Below, piece by piece: positions 58,155 to 64,000 of a DNA stretch of 64,000 nucleotides (its first letter is position 1; each line of letters opens with the position of its first letter). The position numbers were made by a program, and so were the translations under genes. The notes under the pieces were generated by a model. That model made no database searches, had not been told where the DNA came from, and saw nothing but the letters and a program-made list of their open reading frames with translations. The DNA comes from Epiperipatus broadwayi (Eukaryota > Onychophora > Udeonychophora > Euonychophora > Peripatidae): assembly GCA_028023455.1 (NCBI GenBank), contig JAQFVV010000349.1, forward strand, positions 779,501 through 843,500. The letters are read 5' to 3'.

Positions 58155-58443
58155 CAGACATTTCAAATTCTCTTCAGCCATCCACTCTATCTCATATGCC
58201 CAATACACATGCAAAAAGGATAAATGATCTCCAATATATGTATTTTTTGCTGAACTAGCACTCATCAGTTGGTCCAGATCATTATCTCCTACACACATAT
58301 AGAAAATCATCAAACTTTAATAAACATGCTTTAAACTATTCCATCGACAAAGGACTTGGATGTTCCATCATCAGATTTTCAATGGTATGGATGGCTGAAG
58401 AGTTGAAGGGGTGGAGTAGATTGAAGCCTGTCCATTAAAGTTT
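58155..58443. repeat. repeat R1 composite, left part (copies d inverted and e start)
   Basis: 58155-58330 is R1 in minus orientation (TTTTTGCTGAACTAGCACTC, ATCAGTTGGTCCAGATCATT). 58345-58443 is the first part of R1 in plus orientation (TTCCATCATCAGATTTTC, GAAGCCTGTCCATTAAAG). The plus copy resumes at 59334 after the PLE-A insertion. R1 thus forms an inverted pair here, as at 62020-62400. Confidence 0.7.
58231..58272 (-). ncRNA. hammerhead-like motif in R1 copy d
   Basis: Minus strand: CCAA, canonical CUGAUGA, stem II GUGCUAGUUCAGCA, but AAAA in place of GAAA, then UACAUAUA, UUGG. One core base is lost, so it is probably inactive. Confidence 0.5.
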
Positions 58444-58572
58444 AAATAAGCAAATAGTTTATACTTTGTGGCTTATGAATCAAAATATATAAAATGTGCT
58501 AACACGCACAAGCACACAAAGCTAAAAACAGATAAAGCAAATATATATTATTTTAATATCTATTCATTAAAT

Positions 58573-58612
58573 GGCTAAGCGCTTTCAAGGTTCAAGCCCT
58601 CATAATCATAGC
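58573..58612 (-). ncRNA. minimal hammerhead-like motif, PLE-A type
   Basis: Minus strand: AGCU, core AUGAUUA, one U, stem II GAGG with loop GCUUGAA and CCUU (one G-U), GAAA, GCGCU, U, AGCC. Stem II differs from the other copies at several positions yet still pairs. Confidence 0.57.
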
Positions 58613-58679
58613 TGTATTACAAAATATAATAAATTGACTTGGAGTGATGCAAATTTATGCAAATGAAATAATTATGCAT

Positions 58680-58951
58680 TCTATTTCTTGGATATTTTGT
58701 AGCAAGAGACTTTTCTATTGATGGTGTCACCATCTCTAGATATAAAGAAAGCTTTTATCTTTCTTTTTTAGATCATGTCGCACTCTGCATACCACCACTG
58801 GATTTCCCGGTTGACAATCGTGCCCAGCTGAAGCACGGTGCTGCACAAAAACTGAACTATGAGCGGTGTCCAACAAAGCTTTATTATAAGAATAAGTGTG
58901 TTGAGATAGCCTGGTGGAGAGAGAGGCCCTAGTCTCACCATAATATGATGA
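58680..58951 (-). pseudogene. PLE-A GIY-YIG endonuclease, minus-strand copy with frameshift
   Basis: Minus-strand reading gives SSYYGETRASLSTRLSQHTY, then SYNKALLDTAHSSVFVQH, an unusual RASAGHDCQPGNPVV stretch in place of the usual middle helix, and HDLKKK. It then loses frame because of a longer A-run and a small deletion relative to the plus-strand arm. After the shift, remnants of the SRDGDTINRKDS end follow. The catalytic tyrosine and arginine are present; the C-terminal part is broken here but intact in the opposite arm (58980-59148). Confidence 0.65.
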
Positions 58952-58979
58952 TCTACAAAATTTTTCAGGGCAGGCAGCA

Positions 58980-59148
58980 CCGTGCTTCAGCTGAGCACGA
59001 TTGTCAACCGGGAAATCCAGTGGTGGTATGCAGAGAGTGGCATGATCTAAAAAGAAAGATAAAAGAAGCTTTCTTTATATCTAGAGATGGCGACACCATC
59101 AATAGAAAAGACTCTTGCTACAAAATATTCAAGAAATGGAATGCATAA
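58980..59148 (+). pseudogene. PLE-A GIY-YIG C-terminal half (inverted arm)
   Basis: The plus-strand open frame contains HRASAEHDCQPGNPVVVC, REWHDLKRKIKEAFFISRDG and TINRKDSCYKIFKKW, matching the end of the nuclease in 11403-11984 and 56847-57296. The GIY-YIG start is missing on this strand, because the inverted arm begins in mid-domain. It cannot make a complete nuclease. Confidence 0.65.
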
Positions 59149-59206
59149 TTATTTCATTTGCATAAATTTGCATCACTCCGAGTCAATTTATTATATTTTG
59201 TAATAT

Positions 59207-59240
59207 GGCTATGATTATGAGGGCTTGAAAGCACTTATCC
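59207..59240 (+). ncRNA. minimal hammerhead-like motif, PLE-A type (stem II shortened)
   Basis: GGCU, core AUGAUUA, U, GAGGGCUU, GAAA, GCACUU, AUCC. Compared with the opposite arm (58573-58612), seven bases of loop and stem II 3' strand are deleted, so it should not fold properly. Confidence 0.45.
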
Positions 59241-59333
59241 ATTTAATGAATAGATATTAAAATAATATATATTTGCTTTATTTGTTTTTAGCTTTGTGTG
59301 CTTGTGTGTGTTAGCACATTTTATATATTTTGA

Positions 59334-59575
59334 TCCATTAAAGTTTGAAGATTTGCTATCTAAACATAAACTGAGCACTGTTTATAAATGTGTGTGTGGG
59401 AGATGATGATTTGGACCAATTGATGAGTGCTGGTTCAGCATGAAATACATATATTGGAGATTATTTATCTTTTTCCCATTGTATGGTCATGTATATTGTT
59501 TGTATAAAATAGAGTGGATGGCTGAAGGGAGTTTGAAAGTCTGTGTTCAAATCCCTTATATATTTATATATATAT
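59334..59575 (+). repeat. repeat R1 copy e, right part
   Basis: Continues the plus-orientation R1 begun at 58345: CATTAAAGTTTGAAGATTTG, the hammerhead block at 59416-59457, and the tRNA-like end AGAGTGGATGGCTGAAGGG with TGTTCAAATCCC. Confidence 0.7.
59416..59457 (+). ncRNA. hammerhead-like motif in R1 copy e (well preserved)
   Basis: CCAA, core UUGAUGA, stem II GUGCUG with loop GUU and CAGCAU (one G-U), GAAA, UACAUAUA, UUGG closing stem I. Only position 3 (U for C) departs from the canonical core. A very short stem III (AU pairs) precedes the UA cleavage-type dinucleotide. Confidence 0.6.
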
Positions 59576-61126
59576 GTTGTGCAATTTTCATCTTTAAAAA
59601 ACAATTAATGGGGAAAGGGTCTTTGAATTATAAGAATCTTTGTTAAATAGTGAGTTCATGGTTTAGACTATTAAAAATATAAAACAAATTATTTAACATA
59701 GCACAACTTTAAACAAATGTGAGATAATTTTAAATTGTGATAGCAGTTATCTTCACTCTATTCTAGAGAAATCTACTATCAATTTGAATAATCAATGGAC
59801 ACCAGATATATACTATTATAAAATCCCCATCTTCAGATAAATTTCTTATTTTTAGCTTCACCACTGAAGACAGATTCAAAGTTGGAACTAATGCATTTAT
59901 TCCTATAGAAAACATATTTTACTTCTTTACACTACTCAAACTGATATCCTAAAATATAAAAAAAATTTAAAGTTTTATATCGAGATTAAGTTGTTTACAT
60001 AATTCTAACATCAGATCAGTTTCTATATATTTTAGAAACTTCAGTTTTATGGCAATTGTAGGTATCTTCTCTCTTTTGATTAGAAATATTAATACTACCA
60101 ATAATATCAAATCTTTTTCACATGCTTACTCAGCTACTTCCAAAAACATTATTTAAATATTAAGCCTAAATAGTATAGAGATACAAAAGGTGACTACTAA
60201 ATGTGTAAATGAATTACAACCGGTTTTGAATCCTAGTCTTTCACTGATGAACCAAAAATAAGAAACTAGTCTGGAGGTGGGGATTTTGTAGCATGCCCAT
60301 TGATTACCCAAGTTTAGAGTAAATAGCTCTTGCAAGCAATAAGTAAGCAAATGGGAAAATCATATGATATTAAGGTCATGATGTTAACATTATTGCCAAG
60401 GAATAGATGGAATTTCTAAAATATATAGAAGTTATTTAATATCAGATCTACATAACAATTCATTCAAATTAGCCATAGTTTAAAACATTATGCTTTTATC
60501 AAATTTCCAGGATATTAGTTTAAGAAATAAAAGTGACTCCTAGATATATAAGTCCATTAGTTCCAATTTTGAATCTTAGTCTTCATTGGTAAAGGCAAAA
60601 ATGGGAAATGAATCTTGAGATGGAAATATGGGATTTTAAAGTACTATATCATCTGGCATCTATTAATTACTCAAGTTTAAGAAAGATAACTGTTCTTGGA
60701 AGCATATGAGAAAGTCAGCTGATATTATTGTTAAATAATTTTAACTTCACACTATCATAACTTATTATTGTTTTAAGTTAAATCATTGATTCAAGTAGAC
60801 CTTTGTGGGAATTGCTTATATGGGAGAGCGAATATAAATCTTAGGTATGGTGAGGGAACTTTAGATATGTAAGAATTTTAATATTGAAAAAAAAAGATTA
60901 ACCAAGAGGTGTTTGGGTAATATTTTATTTTTTTAAATGTCTTTGAAAAAAATTCTGGCCAATTTCTTATGAGATCATGTAATATTTGAGAAGCAAAGTG
61001 ATTAGTTAGACTATGAAGCTCAATTAAATTGAAGAGTTGATAATTGACTCATCAGCCTTGTGGATTTAGATCCATAATAATTTTATATGTTTAATTATTA
61101 TTTCTCTAATAATCCTGGTGTGGGTA
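59576..61126. other. AT-rich DNA, nothing recognised
   Basis: No gene or repeat was recognised. TAGTTCCAA-TTGAATCYTAGTCTT-like text near 60216-60245 and 60546-60580 hints at a small local duplication. Confidence 0.4.
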
Positions 61127-61487
61127 GCTAAATTGATCATTATCATCATCATCATCAATCATTATCAATCGACTGCAGGATGAAGGTCTCTCCAAGTTCA
61201 ATCCATCTTTTCCTATCTTTAGCTTCTCTTCTCCACATCACCCCTGCACACTTTATTATTTCATCCATCCATCTCACATGTGGTCTCTTTCTGGGTCTTT
61301 TACAATCTCTTGGAATCCAGTTCAAAATTTCAATTGTCCATCTATTATCATCTCTTCTAGCAATATGTCCAGCCCAACTCCACTTCAGTCTTAATTTTTT
61401 CAATGAGATCAATAACACCTGTTTGTTCTCTTACCCATACATTGCGTTTTCGATCTCTTCTTGTTACTCCCAACATGCTAAATTGAT
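61127..61487 (-). mobile_element. 5'-truncated RTE/BovB-type copy with 11-bp target-site duplication
   Basis: GCTAAATTGAT flanks it at 61127-61137 and 61477-61487. The body (61138-61476) is about 95 percent identical by eye to the last about 320 bp of the element at 36712-40012, from the (GAT)n tail to the CCCAACAT point, where it is 5'-truncated. The coding part (61155-61418 and a shifted continuation) contains KWSWAGHIARRDDNRWTIEI and RPHVRWMDEI; a 2-nt deletion near 61392 breaks the frame. It is a typical dead-on-arrival copy. Confidence 0.9.
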
Positions 61488-62077
61488 ATAGTTCATTAAT
61501 TAATTTTTTTGAAAAATTATTTATTTTATTTTCCATATTGAGTATCTTATAATTGTAACACTGAGGATTGAGAATGCATATTTGTTTAAAGAAACTGGAA
61601 ATTTATTTATTTCATATTAGAATCATAAGCATTAATGCTATAATTGTCATTATATACATATGCAGAGGAATAAAAACTGAATTCTATTTGTGAAAAGTAT
61701 TACCTTTGCTCTATTTGTCTAATATTTTTTGTATGAAAGTGCCTTGCATAGTTAGACCTCTATTATTTCTGATACTTGAATTTCTTATTAAATCTTGAAT
61801 AATAAAACATTCAATATTTTTATTAGAAGATTAAGATAAATTATAAACATCAGGGTAGCTAGTATAAAACTTGAAAGATTTTTTTGTGATAGATTTAAAC
61901 TTGCAAATATTCTAATAGATGTTTTTTTTTTTTAAATATAGATATAATTATAAGGCAGTATGTAATTTTCTTATATTGAATGTTTCTTATATAAGTTGGT
62001 AGGGTTTTTCAGTTTATTTATCCTTTACTCTATCTCAAGCAACTAATACACATTATCACCCATATCTGAAAAAAATC

Positions 62078-62121
62078 CCCATTATATGTCTTTCATGCTG
62101 AACTAGCACTCATCAGTTGAG
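62078..62121 (-). ncRNA. hammerhead-type motif with canonical core, R1 copy f
   Basis: Minus strand: ACUCAA, CUGAUGA, stem II GUGCUAGUUCAGCAU (UGCU/AGCA-type pairing with a G-U at the base), GAAA, GACAUAUAA, UGGG. All core bases (CUGAUGA and GAAA) are present and in order. Stem I pairing is weaker than in copy e. A short stem III is expected. Confidence 0.6.
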
Positions 62122-62253
62122 TCAGATCATAATCTCCCAAACATATGTACAATCAGTGCTTGGCTTATATTAAGATAGAAATTCCTCAAACTTTAATGGA
62201 CAGGTTTCAATCTTCTCACTGGTTGTATATATGTGTGGGAGATTATGATCTGT

Positions 62254-62297
62254 CCCCACTGATGAGTACTACTTTGGCATGAAATACATATATTCGG
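62254..62297 (+). ncRNA. hammerhead-type motif with canonical core, R1 copy g
   Basis: CCCCA, CUGAUGA, stem II region GUACUACUUUGGCAU (pairing damaged in the middle), GAAA, UACAUAUA, UUCGG. The core is canonical, stem II is poor. Confidence 0.5.
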
Positions 62298-62400
62298 CAT
62301 CATATATGTTTTTGCATGGGTGTAGTCATGTGTATTCGTTGCTTAAAGATAGAGTGGAGGATGAATAGACCGAACATTACTGAGTTCAAATATCTTTTCA

Positions 62401-63636
62401 TATAATATAGATGTACTTTAAATCATGTAAATAATTGGATATGACTGTCTTAGTAAATAATGATTTGATGGAATATGTTAATCAGAATTCACAAATACCG
62501 ATTTAAAATTAGTCTAGAAAACAATGTATTTTTTTTTTCCATTTTGTAATTAAAGGAAATGTGATTGCACATATATGTAATCCTCTTTTGACAGTTAAGG
62601 CAAAGATGATTGATGGCATGAAAAACTCATAAAAGAAAAAGAGAATAAGAGTGCATAGAAAAACAGTACATAGCCTTTGGTAAACTTGTTGAAAGTCTAC
62701 TAAAAAGAATTTGTCAAAATATTCATTTACTTTAACTTATCTGTAATAGAAAAATAAAGTCATGTAAATGGTAATTTTTTGTAATCTTTTACTATTCTTT
62801 TTAAATTTAGATTATTAAACTTTTTAAAAATATTTCTTTCAAATCAGTCAACATTTAGACAATCCCAATATCAATAACAATTAACAATTTGAACCTGTTG
62901 CCAAGGCAAGCTCCTTTTGCAATAAAGGTGGAATATATATATTCCAAAAAAGATTCTTCGTTCTTTCTAGATGCATCTCTTTCAAAACCACTTTTTCAAG
63001 TTCTTCATTATTAACGTTCAATAAGTAGATTGTCAGACTTTAGAGCTTAATGCCATTGGATCATGCCCAGTTATATCACTTCCTGCACTTGAAATTTTTA
63101 TGAATTCCCAAGCAATAAAACCATTCAATTATATATTTATTTGTTACTAACTATCTTAATTCAGACTATTTCTCTAGTCTCCTATTTGCTAACATATTTA
63201 TATACCCACTTATAAATTAATCTTAATAATTTCTCATTCCCTATGTTCTGTTTTCTAGATCATTGCACTATTATATTCTAGGTTGATCCTATATTGCTTT
63301 GAGGCAGAAAAATTATGAAGATGTATTTATTGAACTATAGAGAATATGAGGAAAAACAGGACATAAAAATGAAATTTGAATAAAAGCTTTAATTATAAAT
63401 ATTTGTAAAAGAAATTTCAAATCAGAAAGTGGCTTGTGTTGGAATATAGGATCTATCTCCCTTTTGATTTATCTCAAATGATTTTAAAATTATTTCAGTA
63501 TGCTTATTATTATTTTTTTACAACATGTTCCAGAGTATTTCTAGTTTTATATTAAAGTAACATCTTTGGCATATATATATACTGCAAATATTAAACGTCT
63601 AAATTTAAACCAATCAATAAAATTATTAAATTTATA
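62401..63636. other. AT-rich DNA, nothing recognised
   Basis: No supported feature. Confidence 0.4.
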
Positions 63637-63794
63637 CCAAATTCAAAATTAAACTAGACAAGCGACAGAAAGAAACTCTATATTACAATCAACGGTTTCC
63701 GTTGTCAAAGTAGACTTATCAAGTGCAAAGGAAACCATTGGTTGTGATATAGAGTTTATTTTCTTTGGCTAGTCTTGTTTAATTTTGAATTTGG
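63637..63794. mobile_element. 158-bp palindromic MITE-like element
   Basis: CCAAATTCAAAATTAAACTA, then GACAAG, on the left is the reverse complement of the right end (CTTGTTTAATTTTGAATTTGG, with one change). Inward, GAAACTCTATATTACAATCA and GGTTTCC pair with the sequence at 63726-63760. No coding capacity. Confidence 0.7.
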
Positions 63795-64000
63795 GATAAT
63801 TTTAATTATATATATATATTCTGATAGAAAATAGACTTGTTGACCGTAAAGAGTTTCTAATCAATAAATACTGCATTTACGAGATTGACCTTCATCACCG
63901 TTTTTGTTTTTTAAGTTTTCCTATTTGAAAATTGATTTAGAAATCTTCACGTTACACTAGAATTGCTATAGGCAATACAACTAAATAAAAGATTATTTTG

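Larger units (their letters stand above)
58431..59346 (-). mobile_element. palindromic PLE-A insertion with 13-bp target-site duplication, nested in R1
   Basis: TCCATTAAAGTTT occurs at 58431-58443 and 59334-59346, flanking an 890-bp body that interrupts R1 exactly there. The body is one large inverted repeat: 58444-58850 against 58965-59333, with TGCTAACACGCACAAGCAC and its complement near the ends, and GGATTTCCCGGTTGACAATC at 58801 against GATTGTCAACCGGGAAATCC near 59000. The spacer (about 58851-58964) completes a GIY-YIG domain read on the minus strand. The structure is a 3' end of PLE-A joined to an inverted copy of itself. Confidence 0.85.
62020..62400. repeat. repeat R1 inverted pair (copies f and g)
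   Basis: 62020-62210 is R1 in minus orientation, from the tRNA-like end to CTTTAATGGACAGGTTTCAA. 62215-62400 is R1 in plus orientation, from GGTTGTATATATGTGTGGGA to the AGATAGAGTGGAGG end. The copies meet in the middle and form a fold-back of about 380 bp. Both arms carry a hammerhead core. Confidence 0.7.
56379..64000 (+). other. start of the next ACE intron (at least 7.6 kb)
   Basis: Begins with GTAAGT. No downstream exon was recognised in the remainder of the window, which is dominated by PLE-A, R1 and RTE insertions. Confidence 0.7.

Noticed and set aside
58768-58980. 70-codon minus-strand open frame
   Set aside because: Out of frame with the GIY-YIG reading of the same strand; a shadow.
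57445-64000. Further ACE exons downstream
   Set aside because: Looked for the G-x-x-D-x-G-x-x-WR segment and a phase-1 acceptor; none was recognised by eye.

Overview
This is a strongly AT-rich piece of an animal nuclear genome. It is eukaryotic, with spliced exons, very long introns and a dense load of non-LTR, Penelope-like and fold-back elements; nothing bacterial or viral is seen. The phylum is not resolved. The mix of Penelope-like elements with GIY-YIG ends, an RTE/BovB-type LINE, tRNA-derived SINEs and an ACE-family peptidase fits an invertebrate (a lophotrochozoan is plausible), but that is inference.

One host gene crosses the window on the + strand: a peptidyl-dipeptidase A / angiotensin-converting enzyme homologue (peptidase family M2). 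Three consecutive exons are visible (9288-9446, 43766-43868, 56235-56378) with mutually compatible phases (0-0, 0-1, 1-1) and GT-AG boundaries. The introns are about 34.3 kb and 12.4 kb. The signal peptide and the zinc-binding HExxH region must lie outside the window.

Layout. 1-9287 holds an old SINE, a copy of repeat R1, a palindromic MITE, a local tandem duplication and a Penelope-like element (PLE-B) ending just before exon 1. 9447-43765 (first intron) holds a Penelope fragment (PLE-A), a 1.26 kb palindromic element, a young tRNA-derived SINE, several fold-back repeats, a fossil RTE, a fossil Penelope RT (PLE-C) and an apparently intact 3.3 kb RTE/BovB-type retrotransposon with a perfect 12-bp target-site duplication (36700-40024). 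43869-56234 (second intron) holds two palindromic or inverted-repeat elements and two fossil LINEs. 56379-64000 holds two more PLE-A insertions with inverted arms, one nested in a composite R1 repeat, a 5'-truncated RTE copy with target-site duplication, and another R1 palindrome.

The most interesting signal is in RNA. Seven sites in PLE-A ends and a related palindrome carry a motif with the layout of a minimal hammerhead ribozyme: short stem I, a 7-nt core reading AUGANUA in place of CUGANGA, a covarying stem II, GAAA, a near-palindromic AGCGCU, then UH and stem I closure. The two core changes (position 3 C to A, position 8 G to U) are the two bases that pair in the hammerhead, so pairing is kept. 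A separate dispersed repeat, R1, carries hammerhead cores with canonical CUGAUGA and GAAA in at least two copies. A third, weaker version lies in the PLE-B ends. The retroelements thus look like partners in a self-cleaving-RNA system: a GIY-YIG/RT Penelope machinery, ribozyme-bearing ends, and short non-autonomous ribozyme repeats. All sequence claims were made by eye, without alignment software.
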